In this document: positions 7,443-17,308 of the stretch, one piece after another
Numbering within the stretch: the stretch's first letter is position 1
Layout of the letters: every line of letters begins with the position of its first letter
Assembly (NCBI GenBank): GCA_910574835.1
Contig: CAJTDE010000007.1
Coordinates: forward strand, 125,212 to 189,211
From: Clostridia bacterium
Lineage (GTDB): Bacteria > Bacillota > Clostridia > Lachnospirales > Lachnospiraceae
Direction of reading: 5' to 3'
DNA length: 64,000 nt
Made by a program: the position numbers and the translations under genes
Notes under the pieces: generated by a model
Database searches by the model: none
Told to the model about the DNA's origin: nothing
What the model saw: only the letters and a program-made list of their open reading frames with translations

Positions 7443-8630
7443 TTACTCAATGATAGTAGCAACCCTACCAGAACCTACTGTACGTCCGCCCTCACGGATA
7501 GCAAATGTAAGACCCTGCTCCATAGCGATAGGATGAATCAGCTCGATAGTCATCTCTACGTTATCGCCAGGCATGCACATCTCAGTACCAGCGGGCAGAT
7601 TGCAGACACCGGTAACGTCGGTAGTTCTGAAGTAGAACTGCGGACGATAGTTGTTGAAGAACGGTGTATGACGGCCGCCCTCGTCTTTGGTCAGCACGTA
7701 TACCTGAGCGGTAAACTTTGTATGGCAGGTAACGCTGCCGGGCTTTGCAATAACCTGACCTCTTTCGATCTCAGTTCTCTGAACACCACGAAGCAGTGCT
7801 CCGATGTTGTCACCAGCCTGAGCCTCGTCAAGCAGCTTACGGAACATCTCGATACCGGTTACAACAGTCTTACGTGTCTCTTCCTTGATACCGATAATCT
7901 CAACTTCTTCATTTACATGAAGCACACCACGCTCAACACGGCCGGTAGCAACAGTACCACGACCGGTAATGGTGAATACGTCCTCTACAGGCATCAGGAA
8001 CGGCTGATCCGTTGCACGCTTCGGATCCGGAATATACTCGTCTACCGTCTTCATCAGCTCCATGATCTTGTCGCCCCACTCACCTGCCGGGTCCTCAAGA
8101 GCCTTCAGAGCGGAACCCTTGATGATCGGGCAATCTGTGAACTCATACTCCTCAAGCTGCTCTGTGATCTCCATCTCGGTCAGCTCGATCAGCTCCTCGT
8201 CGTCCATAGCATCGCACTTGTTCAGGAATACTACGATGTAGGGAACGCCTACCTGACGGGACAGAAGGATGTGCTCCTTTGTCTGAGCCATAACGCCGTC
8301 AGTAGCAGCAACTACCAGGATAGCGCCGTCCATCTGAGCAGCACCGGTGATCATGTTCTTTACATAGTCAGCATGGCCCGGGCAGTCAACGTGTGCGTAA
8401 TGTCTGTTCTCGGTCTCATACTCAACGTGAGCGGTAGAAATGGTAATTCCACGCTCTCTCTCTTCGGGAGCCTTGTCGATGTTCTCGAAATCGGTAGCGG
8501 TGTTGCCGGCTACTCTCTCGGAAAGAACCTTGGTGATAGCTGCGGTCAGAGTTGTCTTACCGTGGTCAACGTGACCAATGGTTCCGATATTACAATGGGG
8601 TTTGTTTCTTTCAAATTTAGCTTTAGCCAT
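7443..8630 (-). CDS. tuf: Elongation factor Tu
   Basis: GTPase that delivers aminoacyl-tRNA to the ribosome A site. The 395-residue product is full length. Visible motifs: G1 GHVDHGKTT near residue 19, the switch segment RERGITI, G3 [13 protein letters not shown]4 NKCDAMDD, G5 GSALKALE, then domains II and III ending in [21 protein letters not shown] lies 9 bases before the ATG. It is the last gene of the str operon and also has its own promoter in the fusA-tuf gap. The mobile element lies just behind its terminator without touching the coding sequence. Confidence 0.98.
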   Translation of the reverse strand: MAKAKFERNKPHCNIGTIGHVDHGKTTLTAAITKVLSERVAGNTATDFENIDKAPEERERGITISTAHVEYETENRHYAHVDCPGHADYVKNMITGAAQMDGAILVVAATDGVMAQTKEHILLSRQVGVPYIVVFLNKCDAMDDEELIELTEMEITEQLEEYEFTDCPIIKGSALKALEDPAGEWGDKIMELMKTVDEYIPDPKRATDQPFLMPVEDVFTITGRGTVATGRVERGVLHVNEEVEIIGIKEETRKTVVTGIEMFRKLLDEAQAGDNIGALLRGVQRTEIERGQVIAKPGSVTCHTKFTAQVYVLTKDEGGRHTPFFNNYRPQFYFRTTDVTGVCNLPAGTEMCMPGDNVEMTIELIHPIAMEQGLTFAIREGGRTVGSGRVATIIE

Positions 8631-8715
8631 TTTGAATGTCCTCCTTAATTCATACGCCCTTCGGCATTTTTCATAATTATTTGTTTCGTTTCTTAGATAA
8701 ACCCGGCTATCTTTG

Positions 8716-8744
8716 ATTATATTTCAAAGCGCCTTATTTTTCAA
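8716..8744 (-). promoter_or_regulatory. Separate tuf promoter in the fusA-tuf gap
   Basis: Minus strand TTGAAA (8744-8739), a 17-base spacer and TATAAT (8721-8716), 86 bases before tuf. Between fusA and this promoter are a CCGGCA/TGCCGG hairpin (8784-8803) and a CTTGT/ACAAG hairpin (8809-8822). tuf can therefore be expressed more strongly than the genes upstream. Confidence 0.8.
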
Positions 8745-8827
8745 GCAAAATTTTCAATATTATTCGGCCTTGCATCAGTTTGCCCGGCAAAAGCTTATGC
8801 CGGCCGGCTTGTACGGACAAGCCTCAG

Positions 8828-10942
8828 TTATTTCTTTGCGGCCAGTACTTTTTCCTGAATACTCTTGGGCACCTGCTCGTATTTTTCAAAGAACATAGAG
8901 TAGTTGCCGCGGCCCTGCGTCTTGGAACGAAGGTCCGTAGAGTATCCGAACATCTCAGCCAGAGGAACATAACCGCGGATCATCTTGCCTCCGCCGATAT
9001 CGTCCATACCCTCGATGCGTCCCCGGCGGCTGTTGATATCGCCGATTACATCACCCATGTAATCCTCGGGTGTGGTAACCTCCACCTTCATGATAGGCTC
9101 CAAAAGCACCGGATTACCCTTCTGCATAGCCTCCTTAAATGCCAGAGAACCGGCAATGTGGAACGCCATCTCACTGGAGTCTACCTCATGGTAGGAGCCG
9201 TCGTATACGGTAGCATGAAGTCCGAGCACCGGGAAGCCTCCCAGAATACCGGACTGCGCCGCTTCCTCAATGCCCTCGCCGACTGCGGGAATGTATTCCT
9301 TGGGAATCGCACCGCCCACAACCTGAGAATCGAACTTGAACAGCTCTTCTCCGTTGGCGTCCATAGGCTCGAAGCGTACCTTACAGTGTCCATACTGTCC
9401 GCGTCCGCCGGACTGCTTCGCATACTTGCTGTCCACATCCACGGGCTTCGTAAAGGTCTCTTTGTAGGCAACCTGAGGCGCACCTACATTTGCCTCTACC
9501 TTGTACTCGCGGAGAAGACGGTCAACAATAATCTCAAGATGCAGCTCGCCCATACCGGCGATAATGGTCTGGCCCGTCTCCGGGTCTGTGTGAGCACGGA
9601 AGGTCGGGTCCTCCTCGGCCAGCTTCGCGAGAGCCTCGCCCATCTTGCCCTGACCGGCCTTTGTCTTCGGCTCGATAGCCAGCTCGATAACCGGCTCCGG
9701 GAACTCCATAGACTCCAGAATTACCGGATGCTGCTCGTCGCAGATGGTATCACCTGTGGTCGTAAACTTAAAGCCTACTGCCGCGGCAATGTCTCCGGAA
9801 TATACCTTGTCAAGCTCCGCTCTCTTATTTGCGTGCATCTGAAGGATACGTCCTACACGCTCCTTCTTCTGTTTGGTAGAATTATATACGTAGGAACCGG
9901 AATTCATGGTTCCGGAGTATACACGGAAGAATGCAAGCTTTCCTACGAAGGGGTCTGCCATAATCTTAAATGCCAGTGCGGAGAACGGCTCTTCGTCAGA
10001 AGAATGACGCTCCGTCTCATTTCCGTCCATATCCGTTCCCTTGATAGACGCAATGTCGGTGGGAGCGGGCATATAGTCAAGCACCGCATCCAGAAGCTTC
10101 TGAACGCCCTTGTTCCGGTAAGCCGTGCCGCAGCATACGGGAACTGCCGTACACTCGCAGGTAGCCTTTCTCAAAGCCTTCTTCAAATCCTCCGTAGAGG
10201 GTTCTTCTCCCTCCAGGTACATCATCATCAAGTCATCGTCCAGCTCGCAGATTTTTTCAATCAGCTCGGTACGATAAAGCTCGGCATCGTCCGCCATATC
10301 AGCAGGGATATCAACAATGGAAATGTCCTCGCCCTTCTCATCGTTGTAGACGTAGGCTTTCATCTCGAACAAATCAACGATTCCCTTAAATTCATCTTCC
10401 TTTCCAATGGGAAGCTGAATGCAGATGGCATTCTTACCAAGTCTTGTTTTAATCATTTCTACCGCATTGTAGAAATCAGCACCCAGGATGTCCATCTTGT
10501 TGATGAACGCCATACGGGGTACATTGTAGGTGTCAGCCTGACGCCAAACATTTTCAGACTGAGGCTCTACACCGCCCTTCGCACAGAACACGCCTACGGC
10601 GCCGTCCAGTACACGAAGGGAACGCTCTACCTCAACCGTAAAGTCAACGTGACCCGGGGTATCAATGATATTGATACGATGCTCCAAAGCTCCCTCCTGG
10701 GGCTTGCAGTTTTCCTGATGGGTCCAATGACAGGTTGTAGCTGCGGAAGTGATGGTGATACCACGCTCCTGTTCCTGCTCCATCCAGTCCATAGTAGCAG
10801 TACCTTCGTGAGTATCTCCAATTTTATAGTTTACGCCAGTGTAATACAGAATACGCTCGGTCAATGTGGTCTTACCGGCATCGATATGAGCCATAATTCC
10901 GATATTTCTGGTTCTCTCCAATGGATATTCTCTTCCAGCCAC
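8828..10942 (-). CDS. fusA: Elongation factor G
   Basis: Translocation GTPase, 704 residues, the normal length for the main bacterial EF-G. Motifs: G1 HIDAGKTTL near residue 19, [14 protein letters not shown] switch I, G3 DTPGHVDF, G4 NKMDILG, then domains II-V ending in the [18 protein letters not shown] tail. It follows rpsG by 47 bases in the conserved str-operon order. A 737-codon frame on the opposite strand exists only because of the codon pattern of fusA and is not a gene. Confidence 0.98.
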   Translation of the reverse strand: MAGREYPLERTRNIGIMAHIDAGKTTLTERILYYTGVNYKIGDTHEGTATMDWMEQEQERGITITSAATTCHWTHQENCKPQEGALEHRINIIDTPGHVDFTVEVERSLRVLDGAVGVFCAKGGVEPQSENVWRQADTYNVPRMAFINKMDILGADFYNAVEMIKTRLGKNAICIQLPIGKEDEFKGIVDLFEMKAYVYNDEKGEDISIVDIPADMADDAELYRTELIEKICELDDDLMMMYLEGEEPSTEDLKKALRKATCECTAVPVCCGTAYRNKGVQKLLDAVLDYMPAPTDIASIKGTDMDGNETERHSSDEEPFSALAFKIMADPFVGKLAFFRVYSGTMNSGSYVYNSTKQKKERVGRILQMHANKRAELDKVYSGDIAAAVGFKFTTTGDTICDEQHPVILESMEFPEPVIELAIEPKTKAGQGKMGEALAKLAEEDPTFRAHTDPETGQTIIAGMGELHLEIIVDRLLREYKVEANVGAPQVAYKETFTKPVDVDSKYAKQSGGRGQYGHCKVRFEPMDANGEELFKFDSQVVGGAIPKEYIPAVGEGIEEAAQSGILGGFPVLGLHATVYDGSYHEVDSSEMAFHIAGSLAFKEAMQKGNPVLLEPIMKVEVTTPEDYMGDVIGDINSRRGRIEGMDDIGGGKMIRGYVPLAEMFGYSTDLRSKTQGRGNYSMFFEKYEQVPKSIQEKVLAAKK

Positions 10943-10989
10943 GGGTTTTCCTCCTCAAATCATCAAGCACAAACGACTTTCGGTCTTGA

Positions 10990-11718
<729 letters not shown>

Positions 11719-12141
11719 TTACTTCTTAGCGTCTTTCGGTCTCTTGGCACCGTATTTGGAACGGGCCTGTCTTCTCTTCGCTACGCCTGCGGTATCCAAT
11801 GTACCGCGGATGATATGATATCTTGTACCGGGAAGGTCCTTTACTCTTCCGCCGCGGATCATAACAACACTATGCTCCTGAAGGTTATGGCCTTCGCCCG
11901 GAATATAGCTTGTTACCTCAATACCGTTGGAAAGACGTACTCTGGCAATCTTACGAAGAGCGGAGTTCGGCTTCTTCGGTGTGGCAGTCTTTACCGCGGT
12001 ACATACTCCGCGCTTCTGGGGTGCGGATGTATCCGTAGCTTTCTTTTTCAGAGAGTTAAATCCTTTCTGAAGAGCAGGTGCGGTAGACTTCTTTACAGAG
12101 GTCTGTCTTCCTTTTCTTACTAACTGGTTAAATGTTGGCAT
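11719..12141 (-). CDS. rpsL: 30S ribosomal protein S12
   Basis: Decoding-centre protein, 140 residues. Start set at ATG 12141 ([12 protein letters not shown]), with AGGAGGTG 6 bases upstream; a GTG 9 bases further up overlaps that site. The [11 protein letters not shown] and [13 protein letters not shown] loops are wild type, with lysines at the two positions where streptomycin-resistance changes usually occur. The product has a lineage-typical insert-free C-terminus rich in lysine ([13 protein letters not shown]). First gene of the str operon behind a near-consensus promoter. Confidence 0.97.
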   Translation of the reverse strand: MPTFNQLVRKGRQTSVKKSTAPALQKGFNSLKKKATDTSAPQKRGVCTAVKTATPKKPNSALRKIARVRLSNGIEVTSYIPGEGHNLQEHSVVMIRGGRVKDLPGTRYHIIRGTLDTAGVAKRRQARSKYGAKRPKDAKK

Positions 12142-12252
12142 TCCTTTCACCTCCTGTAATAAGTGGCTGGCATGATGCCGGCCCTGTCAGGCTGCTGTGC
12201 CATAATCGGCTTTATGGCGCACGAAAGCCTGCGCCTTCGCGCACACTCGATC

Positions 12253-12281
12253 ATTATAGTAGTAAACATGTGGGATGTCAA
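12253..12281 (-). promoter_or_regulatory. str operon promoter (rpsL)
   Basis: Minus strand TTGACA (12281-12276), a 17-base spacer and TATAAT (12258-12253): a perfect sigma-A consensus, about 110 bases before rpsL. The leader between it and rpsL has GC-rich dyads (GCGC-AAGGCGC near 12229-12239; GGCATnATGCC near 12157-12178). This shows that the str operon here does not depend on read-through from rpoC. Confidence 0.92.
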
Positions 12282-12342
12282 GGATTTTTTCAAAGAAACT
12301 TAGTAAGAAACTGTTCCAATGCTTCAAAATGTTGTAAATGCT

Positions 12343-13101
12343 TTAAAAGTGATATGATTTCCCCAACTCCTCGCCAAAACACGGCATAGGAAGGCCGTCC
12401 CCTGCTCTCTTGCAGACCGCCTTTGCGCCGAAAACCCAATTCTGTTCATCCTTCTCCTCTCTTGGCAGATGCAGAGCCAGAATGTGTAAAGGCTTCAGAT
12501 ATTTTACAAGCTTCTTTCTGGCGGAGGGCAGGCCGATAACCGGGAAAGGCACAATCAACACATCCGGTTCCCGTGTCCATGCCCCGATCCGTGCAAACAA
12601 TTCCTCCTCAGGCCGTGCGTCGCCCGGAAACACAAGCTTCTTTCCCTCCATCTCAAGCATGCAGGTGAGATTCTGCACTTTTGCATACATTTCTCCCATA
12701 TGCCTGCTGTTAAAAATCTCCAGATTCCCTTCCGGAAGCTCCATTTTTATATTCTCTTTTTCCTCCGGGGAAACGGCATACAGATGTCCCCTGCCGGAAG
12801 CTGCTTTTTGAAGCTGTCCGATTGCCTCTTCCGTGGAAATGATCGTAAGCTCCGGATACCGCTCCAGCGCCTCCAAAGTATCCGCAAGGCAGAAATGATC
12901 TCCGTGGGCATGGGTAAACAGAAGCGTTCTTATGCTTCCTCTCTCAATCGCTTCCCAAAGCTCCGTTTTTACCGAATCCGATGTATCCGGATACAGCCTG
13001 TTCGGATCTCTGCTAAAGGCATCCACTCCGATGCTGTTTCTTCCTATAGTTATAAGTACTCCGGCGCTCGCCGTATGACGTATTGTGACATTCGGATTCA
13101 T
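12343..13101 (-). CDS. MBL-fold metal-dependent hydrolase (UlaG-like)
   Basis: Protein of 252 residues with the metallo-beta-lactamase signature THAHGDHFC near residue 64, an MGEMYAKVQNLTCML strand set, and a later metal-site Asp in VFPGDARPEEEL, then a His in ALHLPRE. This is the layout of UlaG/RNase-like MBL proteins in the L-ascorbate-6-P lactonase branch. The substrate cannot be deduced. It reads toward rpsL but ends 62 bases before the str promoter, and its start has only a weak ribosome site. It is a non-ribosomal gene in the normally tight rpoC-rpsL junction. Confidence 0.75.
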   Translation of the reverse strand: MNPNVTIRHTASAGVLITIGRNSIGVDAFSRDPNRLYPDTSDSVKTELWEAIERGSIRTLLFTHAHGDHFCLADTLEALERYPELTIISTEEAIGQLQKAASGRGHLYAVSPEEKENIKMELPEGNLEIFNSRHMGEMYAKVQNLTCMLEMEGKKLVFPGDARPEEELFARIGAWTREPDVLIVPFPVIGLPSARKKLVKYLKPLHILALHLPREEKDEQNWVFGAKAVCKRAGDGLPMPCFGEELGKSYHF

Positions 13102-13387
13102 ACACTCAATCCCCCATCGCTTTCAGTTGAAACATAAATTTATTCTCTATTTCCTTTTTCTTATTTACGGAAACCGCAAAAAATCCAATTTCAGGCCGCT
13201 AAACACAGTATCCTGGAGCAAGATGCCAAAGTCCCCTGTCAAGCACCAGCGCATGGACAGTAACATCTTAATCGCATTTCTATCCCATGTCAACAAATCA
13301 CTCTTTTTAATTTTTCAAAAAAATGTTAAAATAGATGCAATAAAATCCATTACTCGTGTATTAATGAAGTGAAAGGAGAAAGCAACT

Positions 13388-13960
13388 ATGATAATTTGCT
13401 TGACGTCGGCAAATGACAGCGGAGGACAACCGGAGTCCTCGCGATTAGATCGCTGCCTTCTGGGAATCGCCGATGAAGATTCCCAGGCACTTGCAGACCT
13501 GTACGACTGCACCAGCGCATCCGTCTATGCTTTTGCCCTTTCTATTTTGAAGAATACTCAGGACGCAGAGGATGTCCTGCACGATTGTTACCTCCATATT
13601 TATTCGGCAGCCTCCGGATATCGTTCTTCCGGAAAGCCTATGGCATGGATTCTGACCATCACCCGCAATCTTTGCCTTTTAAAGCTTCGGGAACGTAAAC
13701 GGATGGCTGATATCCCTCCGGAAAACTGGGAGCCGTATCTGCAGGCATGTGAGAATGCTTCCCCGGAGGATCGGCTGATTTTAACCGAATGTATGAAGCT
13801 TCTCTCCGACGAGGAGCGCCAGATCGTGATCCTCCATGCCGTTGCAGGCTTTAAGCATCGGGAGACCGCAAAGCTGCTTGAGCTTCCCCTGTCCACCGTT
13901 CTTTCAAAATACAATCGTGCCATGAAAAAACTGAAAAACCATATAGGAAAGGAGTATTGA
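13388..13960 (+). CDS. ECF-type RNA polymerase sigma factor
   Basis: Protein of 190 residues. Region 2 spans about residues 25-95 (ALADLYDCTSASVYAFALSIL, then the core-binding DAEDVLHDCYLHIY and the -10-reading AWILTITRNLCLLKLRERKR). Region 4 spans about residues 125-185 (LLSDEERQIVILHAVAGFKHRETAKLLELPLSTVLSKYNRAMKKL, a clear helix-turn-helix). AAAGGAG stands before the ATG. Its stop lies 2 bases before the anti-sigma start, so the two are one transcriptional unit read opposite to the flanking rpo/rps genes. A regulated sigma/anti-sigma pair is the clear reading; target genes are unknown. Confidence 0.88.
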   Translation: MIICLTSANDSGGQPESSRLDRCLLGIADEDSQALADLYDCTSASVYAFALSILKNTQDAEDVLHDCYLHIYSAASGYRSSGKPMAWILTITRNLCLLKLRERKRMADIPPENWEPYLQACENASPEDRLILTECMKLLSDEERQIVILHAVAGFKHRETAKLLELPLSTVLSKYNRAMKKLKNHIGKEY

Positions 13961-13962
13961 CG

Positions 13963-15600
13963 ATGGCAAACAAGGACACAGAGCAGAAAATCAGGCAAGC
14001 CTTTTCAAATACCGTTCCCGACATACGCGATAGCATCCTTTCCGACTGTAAATCTCAGAAAGGAGCTGTAATCATTATGACAGATACCAATAAAAGAACC
14101 TTTTCACCGCGGCGTCTTGCCGGTATTGCAGCAGCATTTTTACTTTTGATCGGCGGTATGGCCGGTTTCCGGACATATCGGGCAAATTATTCCGTCGCCT
14201 CCACTGTCTCTTTGGATGTAAACCCTTCCATCGAGATTCAGGTAAATAAAAAAGAAGAGGTCCTCGCAGTAAATCCCCGAAACGAAGACGCGCAGATTGT
14301 AGTCGGTGATATGGATTTCAAGGGAAGCAACCTTGATGTTGCCGTCAACGCACTCATAGGCTCTATGCTCCGCAACGGCTATCTGAATGAGTTGGCCAAC
14401 TCCATCCTGATCAGCGTGGACAATCAGGACCCGGCCAAGAGCGCGGAGCTGCAGGAACGCCTGGCTAATGAGATCAACGCCGTCCTGCAGTCCGGAACCT
14501 TTGACGGGGCCGTGCTGAGCCAGAGTATTTCCGCAGACTCCAAGCTGCGGGAGCTTGCCGATACTTACGGCATTACCTTAGGCAAGGCTCAGCTTATTCA
14601 GCAGATTACCCAGCAAAGTGCTTTTTACTCCTTTGAAGATCTCGTCCCGCTCTCCATCAATGAGCTGAACCTGCTGACCGAATCCGGCAACCTGAATCTG
14701 GCAAATGTAAGTTCTCTCGGAACCGCCAGCGATAAGGCATACATCGGTCAGGAAAAAGCAAAGCAAGCCGCCATCTCCCACGCGGGAGCTTCGGCCGATA
14801 AGCTTACGGAATATGAAATTGAGCTGGATTTCGAACATGGCGTCATGGTCTATGAGGTTGAATTTAAATGTGAAGGCTTTGAATATGACTATGAAATTGA
14901 TGCCGTTACAGGCGCTGTCCTAAAGAGCGGAAAGGAACCGGACAACGACTATGTTCCGCCCCAGACCGACACCGCACAGCCGGAAACAGGCAGTTCCTCT
15001 CAGACGGGCGGCAACGCGCCGCAGACTGACAACAGCTCTTCTCCGGCCAATAACGGCAATACGCCTCAGACAAATCAAAGCCCGGGTCAGGCCTCCTCGG
15101 AAGACCAAAATTCAAAAGCTTCTTATATCAGCGAAGAGCAGGCTAAAAATGCCGCCCTCTCCCACGCAGGTGTTTCGGCAAATGCCATCACTGCTTACGA
15201 GAGCGACTTGGATCGAGAGCATGGCATCATGGTCTATGACATTGACTTTAAATGCGAAGGCTTTGAGTATGAGTATGAGATTGATGCCGCTACCGGCTCC
15301 GTTCTTAAAAATCAGAAGGAGCGGGACGATGACTACATTCCGGCCCAGTCCGGCGGCAGTCAGGCTTCCGGCGGAAGCGGAAGCTATATCAGTGAAGCGC
15401 GCGCAAAGGAAATCGCTTTCACCCACGCAGGCGTTGTAGCAAATGCCGTTTATGAATACGAGGCCGACCTGGATGATGAGCATGGGAAGATGATCTATGA
15501 AATTGAGTTTAAAGCGGGTAATTATGAATATGAATATGAATATGAAATCGATGCTGTCAGCGGATCTGTTTTGAAATATAAGTGGGATGAAGACGATTGA
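13963..15600 (+). CDS. Membrane anti-sigma factor, RsgI/SEAL-like, with three PepSY repeats
   Basis: Protein of about 545 residues, most likely the partner that holds the ECF sigma factor. Order: a cytosolic N-terminus (residues 1-50), one transmembrane helix (AGIAAAFLLLIGGMAGF, about 53-69), then an outside domain with SLDVNPSIEIQVN at about residues 83-95. That DVNP-S-IE segment matches the Asn-Pro cleavage motif of RsgI/SEAL domains, which self-cleave and feed regulated intramembrane proteolysis. Three PepSY-like repeats follow (about 260-327, 385-455, 472-545), each with HAG near its start and YEYEIDAVTGxVLK at its end, separated by Gln/Thr/Ser-rich linkers. Start chosen at ATG 13963 (GGAG 8 bases upstream) over TTG 13957. 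What the PepSY domains sense is unknown. Confidence 0.8.
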   Translation: MANKDTEQKIRQAFSNTVPDIRDSILSDCKSQKGAVIIMTDTNKRTFSPRRLAGIAAAFLLLIGGMAGFRTYRANYSVASTVSLDVNPSIEIQVNKKEEVLAVNPRNEDAQIVVGDMDFKGSNLDVAVNALIGSMLRNGYLNELANSILISVDNQDPAKSAELQERLANEINAVLQSGTFDGAVLSQSISADSKLRELADTYGITLGKAQLIQQITQQSAFYSFEDLVPLSINELNLLTESGNLNLANVSSLGTASDKAYIGQEKAKQAAISHAGASADKLTEYEIELDFEHGVMVYEVEFKCEGFEYDYEIDAVTGAVLKSGKEPDNDYVPPQTDTAQPETGSSSQTGGNAPQTDNSSSPANNGNTPQTNQSPGQASSEDQNSKASYISEEQAKNAALSHAGVSANAITAYESDLDREHGIMVYDIDFKCEGFEYEYEIDAATGSVLKNQKERDDDYIPAQSGGSQASGGSGSYISEARAKEIAFTHAGVVANAVYEYEADLDDEHGKMIYEIEFKAGNYEYEYEYEIDAVSGSVLKYKWDEDD

Positions 15601-15635
15601 TGCCAATATTCGCCACAATATATCGGCCGTACACC

Positions 15636-15688
15636 AAAAAACTGCCGCAGATGTGCACAAAAGCCCATCTGCGGCAGTTTTTACTCTA
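15636..15688 (+). terminator. Terminator of the sigma/anti-sigma unit
   Basis: A 17-base stem AAAAACTGCCGCAGATG (15637-15653) with CATCTGCGGCAGTTTTT (15666-15682). Being flanked by A and T runs it can act on both strands, separating this unit from the convergent lpdA-like gene. Confidence 0.92.
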
Positions 15689-15810
15689 TTAATCAGATGC
15701 AGCCCCAAGCCGCTTTCATGTCCGAGCGTAAATTCCTTATATTTACATATTCATAAGAAGGATTTCCCGCTTTATCGGATACTGACGGATATAGATACCA
15801 TACATTTCAT

Positions 15811-17175
15811 TCAGGAAAACAGCGCTTCCCGAATCACTTCACATACCGTAGGATGCGGGAAGATCGTTCTCTTTATATTTTCCAGCGGTATCTTATTTTC
15901 AATCATCAAGGCCAGTGAATAAATATACTCTGATGCATAGGAGGACATCAATGCGGCTCCTATTATCACATCTTTTTGTGTATCAATGATAATTTTGCAG
16001 ATCCCATTGCTCATTCCGTTTTCCGCCACATGACGCCCGCTGAAATTGATGGAAACCTTCTTAACCGCATAAGAAATGCCGGATTCTTTTGCCTGCTCCT
16101 CGGACATCCCTACAAAGGCCGCTTCCGGGCTGGTATATACCACGCCGCATACTGCGTCATAGCTCATGGCATCCTGCTTTCCAAGAATGGTATTGACTGC
16201 CACCTCACCCTCACGGTAGCCCACATGCGCCAGCATTACCTTTCCATTCACATCACCGACAGCATAGACATTCGGTATATTCGTTCTCATCTGGGCATCT
16301 GTTACAATATTTCCCCGCTCCATCTGTACGCCAAGCTCCGAAAGTCCCTCAATATTGCTGTTGGCCCGGCGCCCTACGCACATCAATGCCTTATCATAAG
16401 CGGCCACATCAATTTTACCGTCCCTCGTAAACGTTACGACACCGTTTGCCACCTTTGTTACTCCACTGGAAAGATAGAAGGTAACACCTTTTTTTTCCAG
16501 TTCTTGCTGCAGAAGAAGACTTACCTCGCGATCATTGGGACCTAATACCTTGTCCATCATCTCAATGACCGTCACCTTTGAGCCTGCCTCCTGGAAATAG
16601 GCGGCCATCTCAAACCCAATGACACCGCCTCCAACAATCAGGAGCTTTTTCGGGATTTCCGTCATGTCAAGAATTTCGTCGCTTGTCATAACCGTCCCCT
16701 TTTCAAACTCTTCCTTTACTCCCTCAATGGGCGGCACAACCGGAGAGGACCCGGATGCAATAATTATATTCCTTCCCGCGAAAGATTCCGTTTCCGTAGA
16801 CACCACCAGAACATTGTTTTCTTTGGACAGCTTTGCCGTTCCGTTCACTACCTTGACTTTTTTTCTCCGCAGGCCCCCTGCAACGCCCTGCACTAAAGTC
16901 TTTACTACCTCGTTTTTCTTTTGAACAACAACCGCATGATTCAATGAAGCTTCTTTGGTCGTTACACCGTAAGGTTCTCCTGCCCCGTTGGCATAATGAT
17001 ACATCTTGGATGCATACAAAAGGGTCTTGGTTGGGATGCATCCCACATTCAAACAAGTGCCTCCTAAGTTCTTTTTCTCCACCAGAAGCACACTCTTCCC
17101 ATGATGAGCCGCATACTCCGCACTGTTGTAGCCCGCCGGGCCGCCTCCGATTACAATCACATCAAATTCCTGCAT
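15811..17175 (-). CDS. lpdA: Dihydrolipoyl dehydrogenase-like flavoprotein
   Basis: Class I pyridine nucleotide-disulfide oxidoreductase, 454 residues. FAD motif VIGGGPAGYNSAEYA near residue 8, redox-active disulfide GGTCLNVGCIPTK near residue 38, NAD motif IVGGGVIGFEMA near residue 175, second FAD motif NVYAVGDVNGK near residue 305, and the dimer-interface base HPTVCEV near the C-terminus. Start set at ATG 17175 with GGAGG 6 bases upstream; the frame is open further up but runs through a structured leader. No lipoamide partner (E2, H or E3-binding genes) is nearby, so whether its substrate is lipoamide or another disulfide is open. Confidence 0.88.
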   Translation of the reverse strand: MQEFDVIVIGGGPAGYNSAEYAAHHGKSVLLVEKKNLGGTCLNVGCIPTKTLLYASKMYHYANGAGEPYGVTTKEASLNHAVVVQKKNEVVKTLVQGVAGGLRRKKVKVVNGTAKLSKENNVLVVSTETESFAGRNIIIASGSSPVVPPIEGVKEEFEKGTVMTSDEILDMTEIPKKLLIVGGGVIGFEMAAYFQEAGSKVTVIEMMDKVLGPNDREVSLLLQQELEKKGVTFYLSSGVTKVANGVVTFTRDGKIDVAAYDKALMCVGRRANSNIEGLSELGVQMERGNIVTDAQMRTNIPNVYAVGDVNGKVMLAHVGYREGEVAVNTILGKQDAMSYDAVCGVVYTSPEAAFVGMSEEQAKESGISYAVKKVSINFSGRHVAENGMSNGICKIIIDTQKDVIIGAALMSSYASEYIYSLALMIENKIPLENIKRTIFPHPTVCEVIREALFS

Positions 17176-17192
17176 TGATTCCTCCTTCCTAA

Positions 17193-17308
17193 ATCGCTGC
17201 GCGATGGCACTAAAGGGTAAAGCCGTTTCGGCACACCTGTAAGGGGAGAAACTTTCATTCGAAAAAGCACTCATGAGAGTTCCTCTCGTGCGCCTTTGCG
17301 GCTTTACC
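17193..17308 (-). ncRNA. Riboswitch-like structured leader upstream of the lpdA-like gene
   Basis: On the minus strand a closing stem GGTAAAGCCG (17308-17299) pairs perfectly with CGGCTTTACC (17225-17216). After a CAAA/GAAA internal loop a second stem GGCGCAC pairs with GTGTGCC. Inside lie a GAGAG/CTCTC hairpin (17275-17287) and further short dyads. A separate ATCGC/GCGAT hairpin (17193-17205) stands just before the GGAGG site. This is the build of a ligand- or protein-sensing leader. I do not match it to glycine, c-di-GMP, TPP, SAM, lysine or T-box consensus. Confidence 0.5.

Noticed and set aside
7533-8648. 371-codon plus-strand frame opposite tuf
   Set aside because: Shadow of tuf; no domain or start signal.
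13102-13387. Possible regulatory or coding content between the MBL gene and the sigma gene
   Set aside because: Only AT-rich sequence, no convincing promoter pair, repeats or ORF.
17216-17308. Glycine or c-di-GMP riboswitch upstream of lpdA
   Set aside because: The conserved cores (CGAAGG-GCAA with CTCTCAGGCAAAAGGAC, or the GCACAGGGCAAACC type) are absent, so I left it unassigned.
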